A DNA stretch of 64,000 nt from JALYOC01 sp036675345. GTDB taxonomy: Bacteria > Myxococcota > Myxococcia > Myxococcales > Myxococcaceae. A program made the position numbers and the translations under genes. Each line of letters begins with the position of its first letter. Position 1 is the stretch's first letter. The stretch lies in the NCBI GenBank assembly GCA_036675345.1, contig JAKFFE010000040.1, positions 22,730 through 86,729 on the forward strand, in the 5' to 3' direction. Under the pieces are notes generated by a model, which saw only the letters and a program-made list of their open reading frames with translations, made no database searches and was not told the DNA's origin. Positions 1-8,762 of the stretch are shown here, piece after piece.

Positions 1-771
1 GTCACTCCGGGAGACGGCGGCTGGCCGGATGCGACCAACACCGGGGTTCCCCCCGGAACCAGTCTCACCGCCTCAGGGAGCCTGGTGGTGACCGAGGATC
101 AACGGGTGATCGAGCGCCTCGACGTGGCCGGGTCGATCACGGTGCGGGCCAACCAGGTCACGATCCGGCTGAGCCGGATCACCAGCGACGGCACCGCGAT
201 CGAGCTGGAGGACGGCTTCGTTGGGCTGGTGGTGGAGGACGTGACCCTGGACGGAACCTCCACGACGACGCCCACCGCGGCGCTGCGCCTCTCCGGGAAC
301 GTCACCCTCCGGCGGCTGCACGTATTCGGCTTCGGCGAAGGCGTAGTGCTGTTCGGGCACGGCGGGCTGATCGAGGACTGCTACTTCCACGACATCCAGA
401 GCGCCGACGGCCAGGGCAGCGACACCCTCGAAGTCTGGAACGGGCACCAGCTGGTGATCCGCCACAACCGGCTGGAGATGAGCGGCAACGACGGGATCTC
501 GGTGATCAAGCTGCCGGGGGACGTGCCGGTCCCGGGAGGCGATGACGTGACCATCCACGACAACCTGATCGCCGGAGGGGGCTGGGCGGTGTACGGCGGC
601 TACGACCCGCCCTCCGGCGAGCAGAGTTGGACCAACGTCCGGATCACCCACAACCGCTTCAGCACCCGGTTCAACGAACGCTGCGGCTACTGGGGCCCCG
701 GCGCCTTCGTGGACTCCAGCCTGGCCAGCGGCAACGTGTGGCACGAGACCGGCGAATCGCTGGAGCTGTAG
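1..771 (+). CDS. Right-handed parallel beta-helix protein, 5' end cut by window edge
   Basis: The reading frame is open from base 1 to the TAG at 769-771, so the gene begins outside the window. An internal GTG at 85 is probably not the start, because the residues before it (GGWPDATNTGVPPGTSLT) already form the first part of a known secreted-protein module that runs into 'VIERLDVAGSITVRANQVTI'. The body shows repeated beta-helix rungs such as VTIRLSRI, LIEDCYF, LVIRHNRLEMSGNDGI, VTIHDNLIAGG and VRITHNRF, typical of pectate-lyase-like or NosD-like folds. There are Cys residues and no transmembrane segment in the visible part. It is probably an exported carbohydrate-binding or carbohydrate-active protein. 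No catalytic residues can be assigned, so the substrate is unknown. Confidence 0.75.
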   Translation, partial: VTPGDGGWPDATNTGVPPGTSLTASGSLVVTEDQRVIERLDVAGSITVRANQVTIRLSRITSDGTAIELEDGFVGLVVEDVTLDGTSTTTPTAALRLSGNVTLRRLHVFGFGEGVVLFGHGGLIEDCYFHDIQSADGQGSDTLEVWNGHQLVIRHNRLEMSGNDGISVIKLPGDVPVPGGDDVTIHDNLIAGGGWAVYGGYDPPSGEQSWTNVRITHNRFSTRFNERCGYWGPGAFVDSSLASGNVWHETGESLEL

Positions 772-833
772 GCGGGGGCGCTTCAACGCCTCGTGCCTGC
801 TCAGCGAGCCAGGCGCATTGAGGGCCGCTGCTA

Positions 834-1067
834 CTACCGCCCCGTGTTCTCCACACTCCGAACCGGCTTCTCCGGCTCCACCGCATGGAGGGACCCCTCC
901 GGCTTCACCTCCGGCTGCGGCTGTTCCCGGCGCAACTTGAGCAGCCGGGAGACGCCATATCCCAGGGCCACCCCGGCCGTGGCGACGCCCACCACCGACG
1001 CGGCGATGGAGAGCTTGCTGCGCCGCTTCACGCGGCCCAATCGTTGGCTCAGCTTGCTGATGTCCAT
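834..1067 (-). CDS. Small single-pass membrane protein, 77 aa, unknown function
   Basis: It encodes MDISKLSQRLGRVKRR, then a hydrophobic segment around residues 19-37 (IAASVVGVATAGVALGYGV), then a Pro/Glu-rich charged tail. An upstream ATG at 1097 exists in frame, but the ATG at 1067 is preceded by GGAGG eight bases upstream, so I chose the shorter protein. It lies divergently upstream of rnpB and convergent with the beta-helix gene. I do not recognise a family. The positively charged N-terminus before the membrane segment predicts the tail outside the cytoplasm by the positive-inside rule, which is an inference. The overlapping forward frame looks like a shadow because it has no ribosome binding site. 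Confidence 0.6.
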   Translation of the reverse strand: MDISKLSQRLGRVKRRSKLSIAASVVGVATAGVALGYGVSRLLKLRREQPQPEVKPEGSLHAVEPEKPVRSVENTGR

Positions 1068-1075
1068 GTGCAGTA

Positions 1076-1080
1076 CCTCC
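1076..1080 (-). promoter_or_regulatory. Ribosome binding site deciding the start of the small membrane protein
   Basis: GGAGG on the minus strand, eight bases before the ATG at 1067. It lies inside the longer frame that begins at 1097 and argues for the shorter protein. Confidence 0.6.
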
Positions 1081-1149
1081 AATGAGTGGACCGCCACCCT
1101 ACCCGCCCTGGACGCCTGGCTGCCCGCTGCCGATTTTCGCTAGGTCGAG

Positions 1150-1178
1150 GGGACAACACCGGCCGCGGCGTGTGTTAA
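1150..1178 (+). promoter_or_regulatory. Possible weak sigma-70 promoter of rnpB
   Basis: GGGACA (1150-1155), a 17-base spacer and TGTTAA (1173-1178) lie so that transcription would start close to 1185-1187, where the P1 helix of the RNase P RNA begins. Only four of six and three of six consensus bases match, so position is the main support. Confidence 0.3.
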
Positions 1179-1186
1179 GAGCAGCG

Positions 1187-1578
<392 letters not shown>

Positions 1579-1601
1579 TTTTTTGAAGGGCGAACACCGC
1601 G

Positions 1602-2162
1602 CTACTGCGCGACCGGCACCTGCACCAGCAGCAGCCGGTCCTTGCCGTCGTTGCGCACCACTTCCGGGTTCATCAGCTTGAGGCGGGTGTCGCTCCTGGG
1701 CTCCCACAGCCCGGCCCACAGCGCGAAGCCGCGCAGGGCCACCCCGGGCGGGAGCATCAAGTAGAAGTCGTCGGTGACTGTCTGACCCTTCTTCCACTCG
1801 CTGCTGGGGGTCTTTCCATTGTTCGGCTGGTGGTCCAGGTTCATCCGCTCCAGCTTCCCGTCCACGTCCTCCACGTGCACGAACACCGTGTAGTCGGCCT
1901 TCAGATCCTCCAGCACGTTGAAGGTGATGCTCACCCGGGTGGCCTCTCCAGGGACCATCGCGCCGGGGGTCACGGTGACCGAGGCGATCTCCACCTGGTT
2001 CCCCAGGTTGGCGCCCAACTTGCGGACGATGGCCTGCATCGGCGCGCGGCGGGCGGCGGCGGGCGCCACCGCACCCGGGGCCGAGGACTCGGCACCGGAG
2101 GGCGCTTCGACGATGCAGCCGGACAGCAGGAGGGTCAGGGGCAGCAGGCGCAGGGAACGCAT
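1602..2162 (-). CDS. Putative lipoprotein, 186 aa, unknown function
   Basis: The N-terminus MRSLRLLPLTLLLSGC is a lipoprotein signal peptide with lipobox LLSG-C, so Cys16 should be lipidated. A low-complexity Ala/Pro/Ser linker (residues 20-42) leads to a globular domain with alternating hydrophobic strands (VEIASVTVTPG, VSITFNVLED, YTVFVHVEDVDG), which looks like an immunoglobulin-like beta sandwich. I do not recognise an assigned family. It ends just after the rnpB U-tract on the opposite strand and starts divergently from ftsY with about 70 bases between. Confidence 0.75.
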   Translation of the reverse strand: MRSLRLLPLTLLLSGCIVEAPSGAESSAPGAVAPAAARRAPMQAIVRKLGANLGNQVEIASVTVTPGAMVPGEATRVSITFNVLEDLKADYTVFVHVEDVDGKLERMNLDHQPNNGKTPSSEWKKGQTVTDDFYLMLPPGVALRGFALWAGLWEPRSDTRLKLMNPEVVRNDGKDRLLLVQVPVAQ

Positions 2163-2233
2163 CGATCCGGCCGTTTAGCACAGCACCGTCAAAACCCTAC
2201 CCGCCCTACCCCTCCCCTGTTATTCGCGCCTCC

Positions 2234-3727
2234 ATGCTCTGGCAGGCGCCCTCCCAGTCTCCCTCTTCCGAGTTCGTGATCATCCCCGGGCTTCCCGGCG
2301 GCGAGCCCGCGCAATTTGGCGTGGTGGCGGCCGGGGTGCTGGTCCTGCTGCTGCTGGTCTGGCTGCTGGTCCGCGCCGCTCGGAAGAAGAAGCCGGCCAT
2401 CGTCGCCGGACCCGAGGCTCCCAGCCTCCCCGCGCCGCCTCCCCGGGTGGAGGTCCATCTCCCGCCTTCCGCGGCGGAGGCGGCCCGGCTGAACGCGGCC
2501 CGCGAGGCCCACGAGCAGGCCGAGAAGCTGGCCGCGGAGCGCAAGGCCAAGGCGGAGGCGGCCCGTACCGCGCTGGACCAGCAGGACAAGGCCCGGCTGG
2601 ATGCCGAGGTGGAGGCGCTCAAGCAGCGCGAAGAGGAGCTGAAGAAGGAGGAGTACCGCGCGCGCAAGGGCGCCGAGCAGGAGGCCAAGGAGCGCCACAA
2701 GCGTGAGCGCGAGGAGCAGGCCCGCCTGGAGGCGGAGGCCGCGCAGCGGGCGAAGGAGGAGGAGGCGGCACGGGTCCAGGCCGCCAAGGTCGAGGCCCAG
2801 CGGAAGGTGGAGGCCGAGTCCGGGCGCACCCTGGCGCAGGGGTTGGACAAGACCCGCAACCAGGGCTTCATGTCCCGGCTCAACGGGCTGTTCGTCTCCG
2901 AGCGGCAGGTCGACGAGTCGGTGCTGGGCGAGCTGGAGGAGGTGCTGTTCACCGCCGACATCGGGGTGAAGACCGCGTCCGGGCTGGTGGAGACCGCGCG
3001 GGAGAAGCTCAAGCGCAACGAGCTGGCCAACTCGGAGCGGATCAAGGCGCTGATGCGCAGCGAGGTGGAGCGGATCCTGGATCTGCCCCGCCCCCGCACC
3101 CTGGAGGGCGGCGGACCGCCGCACGTGGTGATGGTGGTGGGCGTCAACGGCGCCGGGAAGACCACCACCATCGGCAAGCTGGCCGCCAAGCTGACCGCCT
3201 CGGGCAAGAAGGTGGTACTGGCCGCCGGAGATACCTTCCGCGCCGCCGCCACCGAGCAGCTGGACGTGTGGGCCGAGCGCGCCGGCGCGGAGCTGGTGAA
3301 GGGGCCGGAGAACTCGGATCCCAGCTCGGTGATCTTCGAGGCGATCAAGAAGGCCAGGGAGCTGGGGGCGGACGTGGTGATCGCCGACACCGCCGGCCGG
3401 CTGCACACCAAGGCTCCGCTGATGGAGGAGCTGAAGAAGGTGCGGCGGGTGATGGACAAGGCGCTGCCCGGCGCCCCGCACGAGGTGTTGCTGGTGCTGG
3501 ACTCCACCAACGGCCAGAACGCCATCGCCCAGGCCAAGCAGTTCCACGAGGCGGTGGGGATCACCGGGATCGCCCTGACCAAGCTGGACGGCACCGCCAA
3601 GGGCGGAGTGGTGATCGGCATCTCCGACGAGTTGAAGCTCCCGGTGCAGTGGATCGGCGTGGGCGAGAAGGTCGCCGACCTCCGCCGGTTCGAACCCAAG
3701 GAGTTCGTGGCCGCGCTGTTCGACTAG
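2234..3727 (+). CDS. ftsY: Signal recognition particle receptor FtsY with membrane-anchored, highly charged N-terminus
   Basis: FtsY is the SRP receptor GTPase that docks ribosome-SRP complexes at the inner membrane. The NG domain fills roughly residues 205-497 and shows GVNGAGKTTT (about 303), DTFRAAA, DTAGR (about 385) and TKLDGTAKGG (about 449). The N-terminus differs from the E. coli type: a hydrophobic segment near residues 29-47 (VAAGVLVLLLLVWLLV) followed by KKK, then about 120 residues of Glu/Lys/Ala/Arg-rich predicted helix or coiled coil. The start ATG at 2234 keeps the membrane segment. No strong Shine-Dalgarno is visible. A small ACT-like gene follows 13 bases downstream. Confidence 0.95.
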   Translation: MLWQAPSQSPSSEFVIIPGLPGGEPAQFGVVAAGVLVLLLLVWLLVRAARKKKPAIVAGPEAPSLPAPPPRVEVHLPPSAAEAARLNAAREAHEQAEKLAAERKAKAEAARTALDQQDKARLDAEVEALKQREEELKKEEYRARKGAEQEAKERHKREREEQARLEAEAAQRAKEEEAARVQAAKVEAQRKVEAESGRTLAQGLDKTRNQGFMSRLNGLFVSERQVDESVLGELEEVLFTADIGVKTASGLVETAREKLKRNELANSERIKALMRSEVERILDLPRPRTLEGGGPPHVVMVVGVNGAGKTTTIGKLAAKLTASGKKVVLAAGDTFRAAATEQLDVWAERAGAELVKGPENSDPSSVIFEAIKKARELGADVVIADTAGRLHTKAPLMEELKKVRRVMDKALPGAPHEVLLVLDSTNGQNAIAQAKQFHEAVGITGIALTKLDGTAKGGVVIGISDELKLPVQWIGVGEKVADLRRFEPKEFVAALFD

Positions 3728-3740
3728 GCTCCTCCTCCTG

Positions 3741-4145
3741 ATGTCACTGTCCGGGGAAAGGGACCTGCGCGCCCTGCTGCGCAGCATGAAGCCGGCGCTG
3801 CTGGAGGGGACGTACGCCTACGTCTCCGTCCCCAAGGGCCAGCCGATCCCCGCCAAGCTCTCACCGGTGATGACCTTCCGTGAACCGGAGGGCTGGAGCC
3901 TGTTGCTGGAGCAGAAGGAGGCGGTGACCTCCGGAATGGTGGCCACCTACCTCTGCCGGGGGATCAGCCTCAACGTGCACTCCTCCTTGTACGCGGTGGG
4001 CTTCCTGGCGGTGATCTCCGAGCGGCTGGCCAAGGCCGCGATCAGCATCAACATCGCCTCCGCCTACTACCGGGACTACATCTTCGTCCCGGCGGACCGG
4101 GCGGAGGACGCGCTGGCGCTGCTGCGCAAGCTGGCGCTGGAGTAG
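3741..4145 (+). CDS. ACT-like domain protein (DUF2241/ACT_7 type), 134 aa
   Basis: The protein consists of two short ACT-like halves. The first contains LEGTYAYVSVPKGQPI and EGWSLLLEQKEA, the second LYAVGFLAVISERLAKAAIS and IFVPADRAEDALALLRKL, resembling small stand-alone ACT-fold proteins annotated DUF2241. Such proteins are expected to bind small ligands such as amino acids, but no function is established. It follows ftsY closely on the same strand, so the two may be co-transcribed. Its stop lies only four bases from the end of the convergent PilZ-receiver gene. Confidence 0.75.
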   Translation: MSLSGERDLRALLRSMKPALLEGTYAYVSVPKGQPIPAKLSPVMTFREPEGWSLLLEQKEAVTSGMVATYLCRGISLNVHSSLYAVGFLAVISERLAKAAISINIASAYYRDYIFVPADRAEDALALLRKLALE

Positions 4146-4149
4146 TCCG

Positions 4150-5145
4150 CTACGCCGCCGCGGGCTCGGCCTTCAGGTAGGTGCCGACCAGGTTGATCAG
4201 GTCGGCCAGGTTCACCGGCTTGGCCAGATAGTCGGTGGCGCCCGCCTCATCCGCCACCTGGTGCAGCCGGGCGGTGTCCAGCGCGGAGAGGAAGATCACC
4301 GGGATGTCCGCCATCTCCACGTCAGCGCGCATCATCTTGCAGATGTCCACCCCGTCGATCCCGGGCATCAGGATGTCCAGGATCACCAGCGCCGGGCGGA
4401 CCTCGCGGATCACGTCCAGCGCCTCCTCTCCGCGGTGCGCCTTGCGGACCTCGTAACCGGACTTGTTCAGCGCCTTACTCAGGAAGTCCAGGATGTGGGG
4501 CTCGTCGTCCGCCACCACGATCGGCGGGTGCAAGCCACGGTTGCTGAGTCGGGACAGCCGCTCCACCGCTCCCTGCAGCTGGGCCTGCCCTTCGGTGGAC
4601 AGTGGGGAGAAGCGCAGGCCCACCAGCCGCTTGTCGTTGCGCGCCCAGGAGACCTCCGCCTCCAACGGCAACACCGCCCCGTCATCCAGGGTCAGCGCGG
4701 CGCGGACCTGCTGGCCCACCAGCAGGTCCACCGGGGAGATCATCAGCAGCCCGGTGAGGCTGAGGTTCTTGGCCAGCGCGGTGGCCTCGGTGGCCGGCTC
4801 CAGCAGGGTCAGCTTCAGCTCGCAGCGAATCCGCTCCGCCTTGCGTCCCTGCTCGTAGCGTTCGGGCGACTGGGTCAGCCCCAGGAAGCGGCGGCACTTC
4901 TCGATCTGCTCGTCGGGAAAGCGGACATACACCCCGGAGCGGAAGCGGGCGCTGCCGGTCCGCCTTCCGACGATCATCCCCTCGATCGACAGGTGCAGGG
5001 GAAGTCCGGGCAGGGTCAGCCTCACCGGCACCAGGGCCCCCAGCGGAGGAAGCTGCTCAGCGGCGATGAAGACCCGGTCGGAGTTGGCCTGGATCAGGTC
5101 GGCCCACAGCCGATATTTGTCCGGATATTCTAAAGAGAGCGACAT
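4150..5145 (-). CDS. PilZ-PilZ-response regulator receiver fusion
   Basis: Residues 1-92 form a PilZ-like beta-barrel with little motif conservation. Residues 100-200 form a second PilZ-like domain with basic residues KAERIR (102-107) and NLSLTG (127-132), resembling the RxxxR and D/NxSxxG c-di-GMP-binding motifs. Residues 207-325 are a CheY-type receiver with acidic pair D213-D214, phospho-acceptor D257 in LVILDILMPG, S287 and K309 in the KP motif. The protein would join phosphorylation input to cyclic-di-GMP sensing or to protein contacts. No DNA-binding or catalytic output domain follows the receiver, and no histidine kinase is adjacent. The first PilZ-like domain lacks the basic motif and is probably non-binding. 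Confidence 0.85.
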   Translation of the reverse strand: MSLSLEYPDKYRLWADLIQANSDRVFIAAEQLPPLGALVPVRLTLPGLPLHLSIEGMIVGRRTGSARFRSGVYVRFPDEQIEKCRRFLGLTQSPERYEQGRKAERIRCELKLTLLEPATEATALAKNLSLTGLLMISPVDLLVGQQVRAALTLDDGAVLPLEAEVSWARNDKRLVGLRFSPLSTEGQAQLQGAVERLSRLSNRGLHPPIVVADDEPHILDFLSKALNKSGYEVRKAHRGEEALDVIREVRPALVILDILMPGIDGVDICKMMRADVEMADIPVIFLSALDTARLHQVADEAGATDYLAKPVNLADLINLVGTYLKAEPAAA

Positions 5146-5191
5146 GACGACCCGCCCCGATGGTACGGGCCGGGCCGGGAGACTGTAAAGG

Positions 5192-5671
5192 TCACTGCTC
5201 CAGCGTCTGCCGGTGCTCGTCGCACAACCCCACCAGCAGCGCGTTGCCCCCGGAGGTCACCCGCAGCTCGCCGAAGCGGGCGCGCTGGAAGTGGTTCGCC
5301 CTTCCCTCCTGGAAGTGGAACGCCTCCGCGCCCAGCCGTACCCCGTCGGAGCGGATCCGGTACCGCAGCAGCTGCTCTCCGGGCTGCAGCGGCTGGCCCT
5401 CGTGGCGGCGCACGTAGGAGGCCACCGAGTCCGCGTCCAGGCGCACCACCAGGGTTCCATCCCGGGGCCAGTCCTGGATCGGGGGCAGGTCCCGGGTCAG
5501 CGCGTAGGCCAGGATCATGTAGTCCCCCTGGATCAGGGAGCGGGGATCCACCGGCGCCAGCGGCAACAGCACCCGGGTGCCGGTGGCGCGCACCCGCTCC
5601 TTCTGGGCCACCAGACCGAAGTGCACCCCCAGCGACAGGGCCAGGCCGGCGAAGATCAGCCAGGTCCTCAT
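5192..5671 (-). CDS. GDYXXLXY-domain membrane protein
   Basis: This 159-residue protein has an N-terminal membrane segment (LIFAGLALSLGVHFGLVA) followed by a periplasmic domain. It contains the family hallmark GDYMILAYAL within PRSLIQGDYM, and VVRLDADSV and LRYRIRSDGVRLGAEAFHFQEG further on. The start ATG at 5669-5671 overlaps the stop of the upstream DUF4401 gene by four bases (ATGA), indicating translational coupling. GDYXXLXY proteins habitually occur after DUF2157 and DUF4401 proteins, as here. The molecular function of the cassette is not known. Confidence 0.85.
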   Translation of the reverse strand: MRTWLIFAGLALSLGVHFGLVAQKERVRATGTRVLLPLAPVDPRSLIQGDYMILAYALTRDLPPIQDWPRDGTLVVRLDADSVASYVRRHEGQPLQPGEQLLRYRIRSDGVRLGAEAFHFQEGRANHFQRARFGELRVTSGGNALLVGLCDEHRQTLEQ

Positions 5672-6717
5672 GACGCTCTCCCGGAGCCCACCGGCGACCG
5701 GGGCAAGAGCCACCAGGCGGCCAGCAGCACCCCACCGCTGATCACCAGCGCGCCCGACTTCTGCAGCAGGGTCACCTCCAGCGAGTAGTAGTACCAGGCC
5801 AGGAAGAAGACGAAGGCGAACACCGCCTCGCCCAGCAACAGCGGATCCCGGCGCTGGGTGGCGATCAGCATGATCAGCAACGCCGCCAGCAGCCCGGGAA
5901 CCGGATAGCTCACCGCCGCCAGGACCAGGGTCGCGGCCAGGCTCCCCAGCACCACCCGATCCAGCTTTCGTCCCGGGATCCCGAACAGCCGTAGCTGGAC
6001 GAACACCGCCATCCCCGCCAGGGCCAGGGTTCCCAACACCCACGGCCCCTCGTCTCGCAGGGCGCTCAGGGGCACCGCGGCCACCAGCAGCGACACCACC
6101 AGCCCGTTCCCGACCGGCGCCGCCAGCTGGGCTTCCCTTCCGGAGAGCACCGGCCGGCGCAGCCACCAGGTGACCGTGAGCACCGCCAGCAGGGCGAAGG
6201 CTCCATCCGCCAGCAGCCGCTGGTCCCACTCCACCACCAGGGCCGCCACGCTGGCGGTCGCCCCCAGCGTGGAGAGGAAGCGATGGATCGGATCGGGGAA
6301 CACCACCACCAGGAGCAGGGAGAGGAACAACGCCACCACCGCCGGGAACTCCGTGCCAGGGGTCAGCTCGGCGGAGGCGAACACCACCATCGCCTGTCCC
6401 ACCAGGCTGGCGGCCAGGGCCAGCTGGACCCACATCGGCGCGCCGGTGCGCAGTCGCAGCGCCAGGGCGGAGCCCACCATCCCCAGGCCCACCACCCCCA
6501 GGACCGCCTCCTCGTTGATCACGTCGGCCACGAACAGGAACAGCAGGAACAGCCCGGTGGCGATCCAGGCGCCCGCCCCCATCAACAGCTGCAGGTACCA
6601 GGGCGTCTGCTGCTCCACCCGGGTGACCAGCACCTCGCGGAAGCGCCGCTCATCCTCGGGGGCGACCAGGCCTTCGGCGGAGAGCTGGGAGAACAACTCA
6701 CGCAGCGTCGGTCTCAT
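5668..6717 (-). CDS. DUF4401-type polytopic membrane protein
   Basis: This 349-residue protein has a short cytoplasmic N-terminus (MRPTLRELFSQLSAEGLVAP) and then about ten or eleven hydrophobic segments, ending with VISGGVLLAAWWLLPRSP. It matches the DUF4401 family in length, topology and gene position between a DUF2157 protein and a GDYXXLXY protein. The start at 6717 overlaps the stop of the upstream gene by four bases, and its own stop overlaps the next start by four. The three genes therefore look like one tightly coupled translation unit. Substrate and role are unknown. Confidence 0.82.
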   Translation of the reverse strand: MRPTLRELFSQLSAEGLVAPEDERRFREVLVTRVEQQTPWYLQLLMGAGAWIATGLFLLFLFVADVINEEAVLGVVGLGMVGSALALRLRTGAPMWVQLALAASLVGQAMVVFASAELTPGTEFPAVVALFLSLLLVVVFPDPIHRFLSTLGATASVAALVVEWDQRLLADGAFALLAVLTVTWWLRRPVLSGREAQLAAPVGNGLVVSLLVAAVPLSALRDEGPWVLGTLALAGMAVFVQLRLFGIPGRKLDRVVLGSLAATLVLAAVSYPVPGLLAALLIMLIATQRRDPLLLGEAVFAFVFFLAWYYYSLEVTLLQKSGALVISGGVLLAAWWLLPRSPVGSGRAS

Positions 6718-7730
6718 CCCGGCTCCCCCCCGGTGGGCTGGGCCCGGGCCAGGCCGCGCAGCGCGGTGACCAGGGCCCCCACCTCCACCATCACCAGCAG
6801 CCCCAGCAGGAAGAACGGTCCGGCGTCGGAGCCCCAGCCCTCGAACAGGGTCCGGGTGATCGCCGCGTCCAGCGGCACCAGGGCCGAGGCCCAGAAGATT
6901 GCCACCACGTACAGGTCCTTGCGGGGACCCCGCCCGAAGGCCAGCGAGAAGCCCGACAGCGCCACCACCAGCGTCAGCAGGGCCACCCACCCCATCGCTC
7001 CCCGCATCTCACCGATCGCCGCCGCCACCGTGGGCCCCAGCAGCAGTCCACAGCACACCGTGGCCAACAGCCGGGTGAACCAGTGCGGACCGCTGGGGTT
7101 CGGCCGGGCCAGGGCCTCGAAGCCCACCAACGCCAGCGCGTTGAGACCGAACAGCACCAGCAGCAGCTCCAGCTCGCCGCGGTTGGACCGGTCCAGCACC
7201 TGCACCCAGAACAGGGACAGCGCCACGTTGGCCAACAGCAGCTGCAGGGTGAAGAACGCCGGGGTCCGGGCGGCCACCGTCCAGGGAAGGATCAGCAGCA
7301 TCCAGGCCACGAACAGCTCGAAGGGATCCGCGCCGGTCTGGTAGGCCTGGCCGTACACCGCCAGCAGCGCGCCGACCAGGATCGAGCCCGCGAACAGGCC
7401 CACGTTCCCCACCAGTGAATCGGGCCGCTGCCAGCCGATCACCGCGGCGGCCACGATCGCCGCGGAGATCAGTCCCAGCTTCTCGAAGCGGCCCAGGGCT
7501 GCCCAGTTGTAGGCGAAGAAGAAGATCACCCCGGCCAGCGCCAGGGAGGCGCCCAGCACCAAGAGCCCCCGGCGGAGGTAGCGGAGCCACAGCTCGGCGG
7601 GGGGATTGCCGGACGCTAGCTCCAGGGCCCGCGCGGCGGCCGCGGGAGAGAAGGCCCCGGCGGCGGCCAACGCGCGGACCTCCGCGGGGGTGGTGGGCCG
7701 CTCCAGGGGGTCTCGTGGCACGCCTGGCAC
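6714..7730 (-). CDS. DUF2157-type polytopic membrane protein
   Basis: The protein has an N-terminal cytoplasmic region with a helical sorting motif (TPAEVRALAAAGAFSPAAAARALEL) followed by about ten membrane segments. VIFFFAYNWAALGRFEKLGLI and GQAYQTGADPF are characteristic of DUF2157 proteins. I place the start at the GTG at 7730. A GTG at 7721 and a TTG at 7757 are alternatives, and none has a clear ribosome binding site. It is first in the three-gene cassette and divergent from the PLP enzyme, with about 58 bases between the starts. Confidence 0.82.
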   Translation of the reverse strand: MPGVPRDPLERPTTPAEVRALAAAGAFSPAAAARALELASGNPPAELWLRYLRRGLLVLGASLALAGVIFFFAYNWAALGRFEKLGLISAAIVAAAVIGWQRPDSLVGNVGLFAGSILVGALLAVYGQAYQTGADPFELFVAWMLLILPWTVAARTPAFFTLQLLLANVALSLFWVQVLDRSNRGELELLLVLFGLNALALVGFEALARPNPSGPHWFTRLLATVCCGLLLGPTVAAAIGEMRGAMGWVALLTLVVALSGFSLAFGRGPRKDLYVVAIFWASALVPLDAAITRTLFEGWGSDAGPFFLLGLLVMVEVGALVTALRGLARAQPTGGEPG

Positions 7731-7788
7731 GCTAGCAGCCAGGCGACTGGGACCCAAAGACGATGAACCGGTCTGGTAGGGTGCCCGG

Positions 7789-8754
7789 GTGCAAGAGCTA
7801 CTTCAGAGGGTGCCGGCGCACCGGCCGCTTCCGTCCACGGGTCGCTTCCTCCAGCAGATCGGCCCCACCCCGCTGGTGTCGGTCCGGCTGAGCCCCGACG
7901 CCCCGGCGATCTGGTGCAAGCTGGAGTTCCTCAACCCCAGCGGTTCCACCAAGGACCGGATCGCCCGCTACATGCTGGAGAAGGCCTGGAGGCAGGGCCT
8001 GCTGGGACCCGGGGGCGAGGTGATCGAGGCCTCCAGTGGATCCACCAGCATCGCGATGGCCCTGGCCTGCGCCCAGATGGGCCTGCACTTCACCGCGGTG
8101 ATGCCGGAGGGAGTGACCGAGGAGCGGATCCTCACCATCAAGGCCTACGGCGCCAAGGTGATCCTGGTCTCCAAGGCGGACGGGATCGGGGGCGCCATCG
8201 CCCGCGCGGAGACCGAATCGCGGCAGCGGGGCGCCTTCTACCCCAAGCAGTTCGAGAACCCGGACAACGCAGAGGCCCACCGGGTGTGGACCGGTCAGGA
8301 GATCCTCTCGCAGATCCCCTGCGGCTGTATCCAGGCGGTGGTCAGCGGCGTGGGCACCGGCGGCACCATCGTCGGGCTGTACCAGGCCTTCGCCGAGTCC
8401 GGCTGTCCGGCCCGGCCGTACGTGGCCCGCCCGGTCAACGGCACCTCCCTCTCCGAGGTCGAGTGCTGCAGCTTCAGCTCGCGCGTCCCCGGCGTGGTGG
8501 ACGGACTCTCCAAGCTGTTCAACGAGGCCAACCTCCCGGGGATGGAGGTGCTCAACGTGGCCGACGGAGTGGCGATCGAGACCGCCCGGGCCCTGATCGC
8601 CAAGGGCTTCCCGGTCGGCCCCAGCTCCGGCCTCAACTACGCGGCGGCGGTGATGGCCTCGAGGCAGCTGGGCCCGGACGCGCAGGTGGTGACCGTGTTC
8701 CCGGACCGGATGGAGCGCTATTTCTCCACCGACCTGTTCCGCCCCCGAAGCTAG
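7789..8754 (+). CDS. PLP-dependent cysteine synthase/cystathionine beta-synthase family enzyme
   Basis: This 321-residue fold-type II PLP enzyme has the internal-aldimine lysine K55 in NPSGSTKDR, the substrate loop SGSTSIAMA, the phosphate-binding GVGTGGT and a C-terminal SSGLNYAAA. These fit O-acetylserine sulfhydrylase or related beta-replacement enzymes such as SbnA-type synthases. The usual glutamate-proline stretch after the phosphate loop is replaced by YVARPVNGTSL, so substrate preference may differ from CysK. It lacks the C-terminal regulatory CBS pair. It starts with GTG at 7789 and is flanked by genes on the other strand, so it is probably monocistronic. Confidence 0.85.
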   Translation: MQELLQRVPAHRPLPSTGRFLQQIGPTPLVSVRLSPDAPAIWCKLEFLNPSGSTKDRIARYMLEKAWRQGLLGPGGEVIEASSGSTSIAMALACAQMGLHFTAVMPEGVTEERILTIKAYGAKVILVSKADGIGGAIARAETESRQRGAFYPKQFENPDNAEAHRVWTGQEILSQIPCGCIQAVVSGVGTGGTIVGLYQAFAESGCPARPYVARPVNGTSLSEVECCSFSSRVPGVVDGLSKLFNEANLPGMEVLNVADGVAIETARALIAKGFPVGPSSGLNYAAAVMASRQLGPDAQVVTVFPDRMERYFSTDLFRPRS

Positions 8755-8762
8755 CGGGGCGG

